Shown: in pieces, positions 32,648-41,769 of the stretch
Position numbering within the stretch: the first letter of the stretch is position 1
Layout: every line of letters starts with the position of its first letter
From: Ophiobolus disseminans
Taxonomy: Eukaryota > Ascomycota > Dothideomycetes > Pleosporales > Phaeosphaeriaceae
DNA: 64,000 nucleotides
Reading direction: 5' to 3'
Assembly (NCBI GenBank): GCA_010093685.1
Contig: MU006229.1
Coordinates: 620,001 to 684,000, forward strand
The notes under the pieces: model-generated
Databases searched by the model: none
What the model was told of the DNA's origin: nothing
The model's input: only the letters and a program-made list of their open reading frames with translations
Translations under genes and position numbers: made by a program

Positions 32648-33123
32648 GCGCTCACAATGTTCATTGGTGAGAGCGAGACATCCGCGACGAACCTCGTAGA
32701 GTAGGGATGACCGCAGTTGGCGAATGCCGGGGAATTGGAATGCCAGACATCGGCAAATGGCCCTCATGACAGCAGGCAAATTGGAAGTAGGTGCAAGGTA
32801 GCGATTGAATGTTTCGATTCGGCGGCAAACGTACTCCACACATGATGAGAAGCTGCTCTCAAATCGGTAGTATTCATGCGCGATGCTGCACAAGTTCATA
32901 CCTTCGCTCAGGTCAATAGAATTTACCATTCACATCAAGCATCCACACTCTAAAACGCAGCATTTAGCAAACAGCACATCACACAAATCATCAGAAAGTT
33001 CTTTATCGTCGTACAGATTATATTACATATCTCGCCCTTTCAAAACACCAATGGTCAAAAGCCATCCACACCGTCATCCGCGCTCAAATAAATGATTTCG
33101 CGGCATAATCGATGCTTCAGCCC
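32648..33123. other. intergenic, no gene seen
   Basis: 3' region of the monooxygenase and of the small minus-strand frame at 33124; no coding support of its own. Confidence 0.4.
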
Positions 33124-33252
33124 CTACCACATCGCAGCCCCTTCACACATGAGAGGCCGCCAAATGAACCTATTTGCTACCCTGGCCGCCCTGACAGAGA
33201 CACCGCCGCGGCGGCCACCGCCAAGGTCGTAGGTACCCTCGGTATCAGACAT
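33124..33252 (-). CDS. possible small protein (42 residues) with gene-like leader
   Basis: ATG at 33252 starts a 42-residue frame (MSDTEGTYDLGGGRRGGVSV...) ending at TAG 33124-33126. What supports it is context: upstream on the minus strand is a 100-base leader almost free of G (CAACCCACCAACAACCAAC before the ATG) and an ATAAATA box at about 33376-33382, the arrangement of a highly expressed fungal gene. The Gly/Arg-rich N-terminus could be real, with an unrecognised intron afterwards. No homology is recognised. Confidence 0.3.
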   Translation of the reverse strand: MSDTEGTYDLGGGRRGGVSVRAARVANRFIWRPLMCEGAAMW

Positions 33253-33375
33253 GTTGGTTGTTGGTGGGTTGGTGAGAGTGTGGTAGTGGGATATGGTGGT
33301 GGTGGTTGAGTTGTGGTTGGAAGTGGGTGTTGGGTGGTGCGAGATGATGAGAGATGTTGGAGTGGGGGGGGAGGG
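33253..33375 (+). repeat. G/T-rich low-complexity tract
   Basis: The plus strand is almost free of C: irregular GGT/GTGG units such as GGTGGTGGTTGAGTTGTGG and a GGGGGGG run. On the minus strand it is a CA/CT-rich presumptive 5' leader of the small frame at 33124. No regular repeat period is seen. Confidence 0.5.
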
Positions 33376-33977
33376 TATTTATGTGGGGTGGGAGTGAGAG
33401 CTATGTAAATGTACGTGGGCAAGTTGTAGATTCACTTCGCCGGGTGCTGTGACTTCACAGTGCGAGATCGAAGTTTGCAGAGTGTTGAGTTGAGGAGTAT
33501 GTGATGCGACATTGTGCATGCGAAATGCCGAATGAAAAGATGGCGCTCTCATCTTAATGCTTGTTTGTTTTGCAAAACTTGATTTTCCTACTTGAACCAC
33601 CAAACCAGACAGGATACGTCCTTAACTGAAATTCATGCCGGACTTTTGTGTTAAATCCTGAAAATAGTTAGCCTACGAGTTCCAAAACTTTCGCTCCAGG
33701 CTGCGTTCATATCAGGCGAGCCACCGTGGAAGGGCATTTGTATCAAGTGGATAGTTTCAAATTAAGATTTCCGTACTCGCAACGGTATCGACCTCCACAT
33801 ACACTAGACTTTCCTCCTTCTCATAGCGTCCTGAGCACCTCCAGCCTACAAATTTCTCTTGAACCTGCAGCTCAAAGATCACAGACTGCCACTCAATTAA
33901 CACCTAAGTACAGCCAGATTCAGAGTTCCAGGAAGGAATCTTTCAAGTTGACGCTTGCGTCTTCCGCATTCCACCAC

Positions 33978-34730
33978 CTAGCGCCACTGCATGGCCTCAT
34001 TCACTTTCTGCGCAAATTGGGGGAAATGCTCCGCCACAGCACAGCATTCAGTTTCAGTGATGTACAACGACTGCGTGAGCATGTGATGCGCCGTGTACTC
34101 TGCCAGCCTCTCCAGGAGCGGATCACTGTCCGGAAGTGAGCGTATTAAATGCGCGTAGCTTTCAAACCCTATATTTAAGTCGTTTAACATGCCATCGATG
34201 AAAGCCAGCAGCCGTGCAGCAAACTCGTCCATGCCTAGTGATCGCATGACCAAATAGCAGTAGACCCAATACCACTTGTCTTCGCCCTCGATTGATGCGT
34301 CGTCTGGTATGAAGTCGTACCACGTCTTGCTCCGCAGTGCTCGGCAATACCAATCCAAGACGCACATCGCGTACCCTGGTAGAACTCTACCAAGACTCAG
34401 AGGTATACGTATGCCGTTAGGGTCTGCTTCGAACGCTTGCTTGAAGGATGGCGAGGCTGCGGCAAGCGCGTGCGCTGGGAACTCAATTGCGTATTGCCGA
34501 TTACCGCTTGCCGCCTGCTCGAGGAGTTGGCGGGTACGATCGGCACTGACCATGCCTTTGGCAGCTGTACATTGGTGAATATAGTCGGCCTCCGTACCTG
34601 CATATGACGTGATGATTAGTGGCGAAGGACCACTGAGCAGTTTCTCGCGTGACCGCTGAGAGTTGTCGAGAAAGAAGGGGCTACTAGATTCGAGTATTTG
34701 TTCGTCTACCTCCATCGTGTCGTGTCCCAT
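33978..34730 (-). CDS. BTB/POZ-like hypothetical protein
   Basis: About 250 residues from the ATG at 34730 (MGHDTMEVDEQILESS); a second ATG at 34715 is equally possible, and the open frame to 34745 has no ATG. The N-terminal block SREKLLSGPSPLIITSYAG and the following IEFPAHALAAASPSFKQAF have the layout of a BTB-like fold (substrate-adaptor or dimerisation module), and the C-terminal helices SLPDSDPLLERLAEY...ITETECCAVAEHFPQF are typical of the same dothideomycete family. Similar in type to the gene at 1427 but not a close copy. No catalytic motif or membrane segment. The frame is intact and uses one exon. Confidence 0.65.
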   Translation of the reverse strand: MGHDTMEVDEQILESSSPFFLDNSQRSREKLLSGPSPLIITSYAGTEADYIHQCTAAKGMVSADRTRQLLEQAASGNRQYAIEFPAHALAAASPSFKQAFEADPNGIRIPLSLGRVLPGYAMCVLDWYCRALRSKTWYDFIPDDASIEGEDKWYWVYCYLVMRSLGMDEFAARLLAFIDGMLNDLNIGFESYAHLIRSLPDSDPLLERLAEYTAHHMLTQSLYITETECCAVAEHFPQFAQKVNEAMQWR

Positions 34731-34745
34731 CGCAGGGTGATGCAA

Positions 34746-35241
34746 ACTAGCACGCCAGTACGCGAGAGGCCGGATATTGCTGTGAGTCGTTGATAAACCG
34801 ATAGTGCACTAAGGCTATCCAGCCTCTGCTCTCAGTTTGAGTGGGATGCGTAGTCGGAGTGTTTAAGATTACGAGCGTAATATCTGGCTGCGCGTGATTT
34901 GATGCAGCACGTGCAGTGACGCCCGTTGTGGGTACACCTTTCGCGGCTGCCACTGTTACCCCACAATTCTTCCAAGGTTGAGGGCGGCGAAGTGAAAGCG
35001 CACAATAGGCCTCGAAAATCGCTCTAGTGTGACAGTAGCTTGATCTTAGACACAATCTTAGTCTATGAAGTTGTCTCACCCTGCCTTATCGGGGTCCACT
35101 CACATCTCTCGCAAAATTCTCACCTCACCTCACTTGCACCTGCACCACGACCTCCACCAACATCGTCACCATAAACCAGCAACACAGTACCAACAACACC
35201 ATACCTACCTGACCAACAAACAACATCACTATCCCGTCACC
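34746..35241. other. divergent promoter region and 5' leader
   Basis: Separates the minus-strand BTB-like gene and the plus-strand gene at 35242. From about 35100 it becomes a CA/CT-rich leader that happens to be open as a His-rich reading frame (from 35065), which I regard as untranslated. Confidence 0.5.
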
Positions 35242-36729
35242 ATGGCCAACAATCACCTTTTGAAAGCGCACCAGGGCAAAACCTGGATGAACCCCCAGAA
35301 CGATGAGCACAAACAGCGGGAGCAGGAGAGCAAAGCGCGCAACCATGAGCAGCGCCACAGTCCGTACCACGCTGACGATAGTGTTTCAAAGACATCCAGC
35401 ACTCGCCTTCAGTCATCAGGTGATAATGTCGCGAAGACAACCAGCGCATACCCAAGCCCACCATCGAGCAAGGGCAGTCCTCCTACTCTGAAGCGACCGA
35501 TCGCGCTTGTGGCCCAGCCAGAGGAGCAGGCGGCCAAGAAGCAGCATCCAACGCCCTTTACTCCGCGGGAACGCACCCAGATCCCGGCAGCCGTGGTCCG
35601 CAACATCTTCGCTGAAACCTACGCACCTACCCTTCCCAACACAGATTTCAAGCACAGCTACGCACCCTACGACGACGACAGCGTCCTGGTTCTGCACTCG
35701 GCGGAGATCCAAAGACATAGCTCTGATGCCGCACTACTTAACAGGCCAACAGTTCAGCTGAAAGTCGAGGCGCTGATGCTGCTCGAGCGCGGCTTAAAAG
35801 CCCACGACATGGGCCGCTCCAAGGACGTCCGTAGGACTGGCCCGACGAGGATCATTGGCGACTGCGATCTGTACCTCCGCAACAACCAGATTCACGTCGC
35901 AACCGAATCTGGCCTTCTCTTAGCCGCCGACTACCTCAAGCTGGCCGGCATTCCCGAGACCGCCAAGGTGCGCTTCAACGGTGTCAAGCCAGCATGGATG
36001 AAGGCCTTTTTGGCCCAGCGAATTGTGCGCCGCATCAACTATACGACTGAAGACGAAGAGCCGGAAGAGGTTGTATGCTACCCTCCAATCCGAGATGGAT
36101 TCATTGGTCTGAAGATTGGATACTGGGTCGAAGTGTTTGGCCGGCAGACGGTCGACGGCTGCGAGTATGCTTACGGACGCAACCTGAATACCAAGAAGAT
36201 CGGCTGGTTCGAGTACGCTCATACTGCCGCTATTGACGCCGAGTACCCCAAGTGGGACACCCTGTACAGCCCTGAGCAGAAGGCCGACGTCATCCAGTGG
36301 CTGGCAGCAAAGAAAGCAGCAGAGGCCAAGGCAAAGTTGACACCCCCGACAACCACACCTCCCGCAGCGACGCACTCAACAACTACACTCTCAACAACCA
36401 CACCTTCAACAACCACACCATCCAGTCCCGCAGTCGCCAAGAAGATTGCCAAGGAGATCGGGACTTCTGCGAAGACCGCTGTGAATGGTCTCAAGGAGCA
36501 AGCAACAGCTCCCATCGCGACGCCAGTCAAGGCGCAGAAACTCCCAGAGATCGAAGCCAGCACGGCCGCAGTCGAACATCCTGCAGAGCCCATGGCAGCA
36601 CCCGCACCCGCCTCGCCACTCATCCCAGAGCAAAAGGCCTCAACTCCTCCCGTCAAGCCTAAGTCAAGCCCACCGGTGCGCTCATACTTTGACGAAGACG
36701 AGGTCGACTGGGATGATACGCCGTTGTAG
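35242..36729 (+). CDS. SH3-like, low-complexity hypothetical protein
   Basis: 495 residues from ATG 35242, which has a strong Kozak-type context (GTCACCATGGCC). The frame is open to an ATG at 35065, but the extra 59 residues are His/Gln/Thr-rich translation of a CA-rich leader. Residues 1-120 are polar and disordered. The middle (about 170-410) is folded: FAETYAPTLPNTDFKHSYAPY, a conserved IIGDCDLYLRNNQIHVATESG block, and an SH3-like strand set GFIGLKIGYWVEVFG...YGRNLNTKKIGWFEYAH. A Thr/Pro/Ser linker with STTTP repeats follows, and then an acidic tail DEDEVDWDDTPL. The DxxxxDW-type acidic end and disorder suggest an interaction protein. I do not recognise a named family. Confidence 0.65.
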   Translation: MANNHLLKAHQGKTWMNPQNDEHKQREQESKARNHEQRHSPYHADDSVSKTSSTRLQSSGDNVAKTTSAYPSPPSSKGSPPTLKRPIALVAQPEEQAAKKQHPTPFTPRERTQIPAAVVRNIFAETYAPTLPNTDFKHSYAPYDDDSVLVLHSAEIQRHSSDAALLNRPTVQLKVEALMLLERGLKAHDMGRSKDVRRTGPTRIIGDCDLYLRNNQIHVATESGLLLAADYLKLAGIPETAKVRFNGVKPAWMKAFLAQRIVRRINYTTEDEEPEEVVCYPPIRDGFIGLKIGYWVEVFGRQTVDGCEYAYGRNLNTKKIGWFEYAHTAAIDAEYPKWDTLYSPEQKADVIQWLAAKKAAEAKAKLTPPTTTPPAATHSTTTLSTTTPSTTTPSSPAVAKKIAKEIGTSAKTAVNGLKEQATAPIATPVKAQKLPEIEASTAAVEHPAEPMAAPAPASPLIPEQKASTPPVKPKSSPPVRSYFDEDEVDWDDTPL

Positions 36730-37167
36730 AGAGGTTCACTCATGATCGCGCGGAGATATACAGCGCGATGTGACTGGCGAGTCAAGCAGAGAAAATTCCA
36801 GAATCGTAGCGGAAAAACAATTGATAGAATGCTCTTTCGCTCTCATGTGAGCGGAGCAGATGGAATTTACAAATACAATATAAAAGGTTTAAATTACTTG
36901 CATTTGCTTGTGGTGCTTCATGTAGGAGGTCGTGTTGCTGCCGTGAAACTGAGGTTCATGGCGTGGTGATACTATGGCCCAGATATCCTCGCTTGAGTGT
37001 GCGACTGTTGATTGATAAACACTGATCCTTCGGACATGTTTAGGTACTGCTAACATCGATAGGTACTATTGGTATTTACTCCTGAGCCCATGAGCTGAGC
37101 GCTTGGATAGAAGACATCCAAAAGCAACTAACTTTGGGTACCATAACAAGATCCCAATTTGCTTCTC
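36730..37167. other. intergenic between convergent genes
   Basis: 3' regions of the genes at 35242 and 37168; no coding support. Confidence 0.4.
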
Positions 37168-37768
37168 TCAACCGCCTGTCCGAACACTCGCCCTATTCTT
37201 CAGTCCCACATTCGCGGTAGGACTTGCCGGTCGATCTATTTTCTCAGCTGAGCCCGCTATTGGTTTCGACTCAGTCGCTAGCACGTTCAAACTCTTGCGC
37301 TTCGCGTTCTTCTTCCGCTTCAAGATCCTGTTTTAAAGCATGAGTAACGTACATGTGGACTGCTCGTTCTTGTGCTGACGTACCAGAACACGAGCAACAG
37401 CACGATGAAGAGACCTCCTATCGCGCCGCCGACTGCCGTGCCAATCGTGTGCTCTGAGCATTGTTAATTTTGAGGTCGTCGATGGTAGTAATTCGAGATG
37501 TACCTGTCGGAAATCCCCCAGAAGTGGGAGCACCAGGGAGGTTGGACGGATTGGGAATTGCGGTAGGAGTCGCATTTGGGTTGCTCGTTGTTCCATTTAC
37601 AAGCAATGTCTGCAGCTGCGCAAAGGTCGAAGAAGTCTCAGCCTTGCCATTGTCGAGCTATTTTCTGAGTCTTAGCCTTATGCGAGTTTAGGTATGTTGT
37701 GATCTTACCGGATGAGCGTACGTGCTGAACAAGGAGCATAGCGCAAAGACAAAAGCTATCTCCAACAT
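37168..37768 (-). CDS. small single-pass membrane protein, four exons
   Basis: Exons on the minus strand: 37709-37768, 37504-37657, 37384-37453 and 37168-37327. Every intron has GT...AG ends and all phases agree, giving 147 residues. Exon 1 is exactly a signal peptide (MLEIAFVFALCSLFSTYAHP). Exon 2 is a short Ser/Thr/Asn/Pro-rich ectodomain with NGTT and NATP sequons. Exon 3 is a single transmembrane helix (HTIGTAVGGAIGGLFIVLLL) with GxxxG packing. Exon 4 is a basic juxtamembrane segment (KRKKNAKRKS) and a cytoplasmic tail. This layout, N-out with a mucin-like stalk and short tail, recalls fungal wall-sensor or mid2-like proteins, but the ectodomain is very short and no cysteine-rich domain is present. 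No single reading frame reveals this gene, because each exon is short. Confidence 0.75.
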
Positions 37769-38047
37769 CCCTTCGTTGAAGAGACGTTGAGGGACGTTGT
37801 GCTGATGTGGTTGATGTGGTGTGTTTAGAGGTGCGTCAAGTCTAGACCGTCTCAGCCCCGTCGTGGCGTATGCGCTATGCGCTTTTGGTGGGCAAAAGAT
37901 AAGGAGACCAATGAAGGTAACGAGGCTTCAGCCTGACGGCACAGGCGGCATTTTCGTGTAGCATGACTTTATGAGTACCTTGAGGTTGGTCCACATCTTC
38001 TGTTTGTCCTGCATTTTACAGGCAATCGGACTCGACTCGTATCCATC
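37769..38047. promoter_or_regulatory. shared divergent promoter region
   Basis: 280 bases separate the starts of the single-pass protein (minus) and the multi-pass membrane protein (plus). No specific motif is singled out; co-regulation is inferred from spacing only. Confidence 0.3.
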
Positions 38048-39261
38048 ATGAATTGTTCACGCCTCTCTTCTCGAACGAGTTTCCAGTCGTATATTGAAGA
38101 CCTTCAGAATGTCACATCTAACAATTTCAGCCTCTTTTCCCTCCAGGACTGCAGAGCGGAGATTTGCGGGGCGCTCTGGGGCGCGGGGAATCCTGATGTC
38201 AGTGGCATAGGCATGGCCATCGGGTACCTTCTCGAAAGCTTTATCTGCCTTGCAATATTATGCGCTGCAGCCTGGTCCGAGAAATGTTCGTCGAAAAACT
38301 CAAAGCTGGTACAGATGTTGCTAGCCAACGCATCAAGGGCCTTTTACGACAACGCAGCATTCTTCGCATTTGCGATGCAGGCCGCAAGCATTGCTACGCT
38401 GACCAAGGTCGACTTTGGTATCAGTGCCAATGGCATGGGAGCGCTGACTATGCAGATCGTCTGGCTAGTATCGATATTGTCGCTGTTACCACTCCTGCCG
38501 TTGGTTCTCCGACCTCAGTTATACCACGAGAACACGCTTGTTGATTTGAGTGAGTCAATCGTGGAGATTGTACCAACGAGCGGGCATGAAGTCGGCACGA
38601 AGAGTATCTCAGAAGCACGTGCGATGGCCATTAGCGAGGCTCGACAGGATTTACGCTTCTTCTTCTTCGTAGTATGCTGGGCCATGGCGTTTGGCCCTTT
38701 CTTCTCGCGCATGGGTGGCACCTTTGGTATGTTCGTAGCCTGGTGAAGCGCTCTGTTGGCTAACAATGATGAGGTCAAAGCCGAATCGGCGATTCAAACG
38801 ACTCAGTCATATCGACTACAGACTGGAAGCAAATCGAAGACGCATGTTTCTTAGGCGTAAACAAAATCAGCCGCAGTCTAGATGATTTCGTGACAGCGTG
38901 CGGAATCACGAGTTACTTGCTTGTTTCGGTCATCGCCATCGGCAAAATTGCGAATACATTGTTGGAGGGCAGCAGCTACCGTTGGCTGAAGTGGTTCTCG
39001 CGAGTTGAGACAAGCATGAGTTCCGTGTGGCATGTTCGCCTCCATCGCTTGGTGTCCGCCTTCGTATTTTTCCTTCTTGCAGTTCAGTTCTGGGCGTTCT
39101 TTCGTTTGCGACAGCTTCAAAAAGACATGGTCAGAGCGGCAGGTGGAGAATTTTCGGACGAACAGTGGACGTTTGGCCAGATCGTAGCGGTGGTTGTGTA
39201 TATCCCAGTGCTCGTTGAGGTAACATTTGCGTGGAGAAAGAAGTCGCTATTCTGTACTTGA
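38048..39261 (+). CDS. multi-pass membrane protein, unknown function
   Basis: Two exons, 38048-38726 and 38774-39261, give 388 residues. The 47-nt intron (GTATGT...GCTAAC...GAG) removes an in-frame stop and joins RMGGTFG to QSRIGDSNDSVISTTDW. An N-terminal Asn-rich luminal segment is followed by hydrophobic helices at about 55-75, 105-125, 140-165, 210-230, 285-305 and 330-350, then a last one (FGQIVAVVVYIPVLVEVTFAW) near the C-terminus and a short basic tail. It resembles the large group of fungal 'integral membrane protein' unknowns with about seven helices; no transporter signature or catalytic motif is seen. Divergent from the single-pass membrane protein at 37168. Confidence 0.75.
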
Positions 39262-39806
39262 AGGATGCGCGCACCGTGTAGAGCATGCGGTATCTTAAAG
39301 AACCATCATAGATCCAGCGTTAGCTGCAGCAGCGCTAGAGATTATATCATAGAATAAGAAATTGTGGCAGCAGTGGCTCACGTCTGTCTCGAGTCATGCC
39401 TTTGATATATAACCGCGGACGGAAGCACCGAACAGGCCAGTTACTATATGGGATAAGAAGAGATTAAAAAGGAATAATTGTGTATTAGGTTTCTGTTGGT
39501 AGGCCTTGTACGATCGTACGGGTGAATAACAACAACGAGGTTCTTCTGGTGACTTGGTATTATTCATCTATGAACGTGGGTGCTACGAAGGTATACCTGA
39601 GCTCGGCCGCAAGTTGGGCCGAAGCCGGATCGAGGCGGTACGTTGGGCCTCGTTGGGCAACACAACGTGTGTGTGTGTGCCCACCCTACGTGTGTATACC
39701 GACAGTTTCAGCATTAGGAGTTTTGCAAAGTGACAAGCGAATGAAAGGCATACACTAGCGCAAAAGACCAGCGCTGTCAATATTATCGGCTCGAGATATA
39801 AGAACA
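39262..39806. other. intergenic between convergent genes
   Basis: Contains a short GT microsatellite near 39669 (GTGTGTGTGTG) and an A/T-rich stretch near 39340-39500; no coding support. Confidence 0.45.
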
Positions 39807-41162
39807 TCAAGGATTCTCAGGTTCGTTCTCGGGTGCTGGTAACTCCGGCGGTCCCCCGGGTGGGTGGGTTTGGTAGTGCTTGTTGTCTTTCAGACGATAT
39901 GTTGCGTAGTCCGCAAAATCCACGTTCTTGACGGCAGTACGAATCGGGCTCGTTGCCCGCCTGCGATAGTACTTCAAGACTCTGCCCACGTTCAATGGGT
40001 ATCCAGTATGCGCTGCAGCCGTACTGCCGTTCCGTCGAACACCTGACCAATGTCTGATGCTGTGTCCAAGCACCTCCAGTTTAGGCGGCACCGATACGGT
40101 GTCATTCGGGTAGATCTTCCGCTCCGTGGGCTTCGCGCTGCTGAATCCGAGCCAGGATCGCGCGGTACCAAGAGGCAGGTATCGTGTTTCGTCGGTCCGC
40201 TTATCGTTGACCGGTGGCTTGTCGTCCAACAGCCTGTCGTCATCCGACGCCTTGGGATTTTGACGGTCGGTTAGCGATCGCAGGGGGTATGTACCAATGA
40301 AATGGCTCAGAACCGGATCCAGGACTGCCACTCCGCGAGCATAGAAACGGCCCACGGTCATTTCTAATGTATCGAGATGGCATTGACGGAGGTCGGTCTG
40401 GTACATTTGAAGGACGAGTGCATCGATGAGTGGTCGCTGGAAGTAGGATGCGATGCCTAGGTGGAGCATAACGTTGTACAAATGGATCTTCTCGAGAAGA
40501 CTGGCTGGTATGCCAATTCTGGGGAGCTTGTCCCTTGCTACCATGACCGGAGGATCTTGGCCCCCATCTTGAACGACGACTTCCATTCGTTTGAGCCAAG
40601 GAACAATGAAGTTTGTCACTTCGTTTCCCCGTACATGCGATAATTGATCGTCCCACTGACAGTGGTATGTCTTTCTGTTGGTGATATCGTCGGGACTAAC
40701 CCTATGCCCATAATTTTGTAGGAAGTCCGGCCAAGCTGTCGTAGAAACGTAGACCCCGCTTGAATGCACTTTCGGATATGTAACTGGAAGATGCAATTCT
40801 TTTCCATCGGGTTCGTATGTGAAGTAGTCGTTGGCGAACGACGAGCATTTCATGAGTGTCCTCCTATCGAGGCCTCCTTTCTCCGTCGGAATTTTCTCCT
40901 CGTTTTTAACGTTGAATCCTCGAAGATCTTCGCCTATAAGTAGACAGTCTTCCCTACAGAATAGCTCAAAGTAGCTTTGCTCGTCTATCACTATGTGCAC
41001 TCGCTTATTTTTCTCTTCGTGCGCATTCGGGCTTTTCTTTTTTGCAATATTGATCTGATCGTAATAACGTCTCGCGTTGTCGTTCGCGTTTTTAGCTGCT
41101 TCTTGTTCTAGATAATCCTCGTGCTGCTTCACAACGCGCCCGTTTGGATGGTATAGTACCAT
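39807..41162 (-). CDS. hypothetical protein
   Basis: 451 residues from the ATG at 41162. The same frame is open for about 30 more codons upstream (RVLTHDSAYYTQDFETRRADDWIDGR) to about 41255 with no ATG; this looks coding, so the true N-terminus is probably in an upstream exon I could not place. The first 60 residues are charged and helical (EDYLEQEAAKNANDNARRYY). The middle has ordered blocks (VHIVIDEQSYFELFCREDC, MLHLGIASYFQRPLIDALVL) that resemble the helical part of dothideomycete BTB-like proteins, and the C-terminus is Pro-rich and disordered. No catalytic motif, signal peptide or membrane helix. Function unknown. Confidence 0.6.
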   Translation of the reverse strand: MVLYHPNGRVVKQHEDYLEQEAAKNANDNARRYYDQINIAKKKSPNAHEEKNKRVHIVIDEQSYFELFCREDCLLIGEDLRGFNVKNEEKIPTEKGGLDRRTLMKCSSFANDYFTYEPDGKELHLPVTYPKVHSSGVYVSTTAWPDFLQNYGHRVSPDDITNRKTYHCQWDDQLSHVRGNEVTNFIVPWLKRMEVVVQDGGQDPPVMVARDKLPRIGIPASLLEKIHLYNVMLHLGIASYFQRPLIDALVLQMYQTDLRQCHLDTLEMTVGRFYARGVAVLDPVLSHFIGTYPLRSLTDRQNPKASDDDRLLDDKPPVNDKRTDETRYLPLGTARSWLGFSSAKPTERKIYPNDTVSVPPKLEVLGHSIRHWSGVRRNGSTAAAHTGYPLNVGRVLKYYRRRATSPIRTAVKNVDFADYATYRLKDNKHYQTHPPGGPPELPAPENEPENP

Positions 41163-41769
41163 TCTGCCGTCAATCCAGTCGTCAGCTCTTCGCGTCTCGA
41201 AGTCTTGTGTGTAATATGCCGAGTCGTGTGTCAGTACGCGAGTTGTGTCGCGTTACTTGCGTGATGGAGTCGAGTCCCGATGAGCTAGAGAACCGCGAAC
41301 TTCAGGCTCGGCCCTGGAATCGCGTCTTTGTTACAATATACCAACAAAGACGCCATGTCGGATTCGGAAGGCCCTGTCTTCGTTGGCGAGAATGGGCTGC
41401 GCCATTTCATGGTTGAGGACAAAGAAGTGTGTTACACCAGCCATGACAGTGTCCGGTTTTGGAACCTTGAAGTGTAGGCTCAGAGGTATGCTACATTGCA
41501 TAAAAGTCAATTTGACAACGAACAAAAGTGCTAATGACGACGTTGTTACAATCACGATTGGATGGTGAAAGTTGGTTGAGGTGCAATGGACGAGCAAATC
41601 AACTGAGGCTTCATAGCCGGAAGAAGTTAGCACATTTCAGCACAATCACGCCACACCAAATCTACTGTGCCCATCCCAAAACGCTCAAGACCATTACCAT
41701 CACCAGCCTCTCCAAAAGACACCTTCACCCACGTGAAAATTGTGACTCCTTCTCCTTGAACAGGCCAGC
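41163..41769. other. intergenic, with upstream frame of the gene at 39807
   Basis: 41163-41255 is open on the minus strand in the frame of the gene at 39807 and is probably part of it. The rest holds only short frames, including a 40-residue plus-strand one described separately. Confidence 0.35.
41355..41477 (+). CDS. possible small protein (40 residues)
   Basis: ATG at 41355 in a good context (GACGCCATGTCG) opens MSDSEGPVFVGENGLRHFMV... and ends after ...SVRFWNLEV at TAG 41475. The sequence has globular composition, but the frame is short, and the antisense strand is open too. It may be a first exon or a relic. Confidence 0.2.
   Translation: MSDSEGPVFVGENGLRHFMVEDKEVCYTSHDSVRFWNLEV

Noticed and set aside
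35065..35241. 59-residue His/Gln-rich N-terminus on the gene at 35242
   Set aside because: It is translation of a CA-rich leader; the ATG at 35242 has a much better context.
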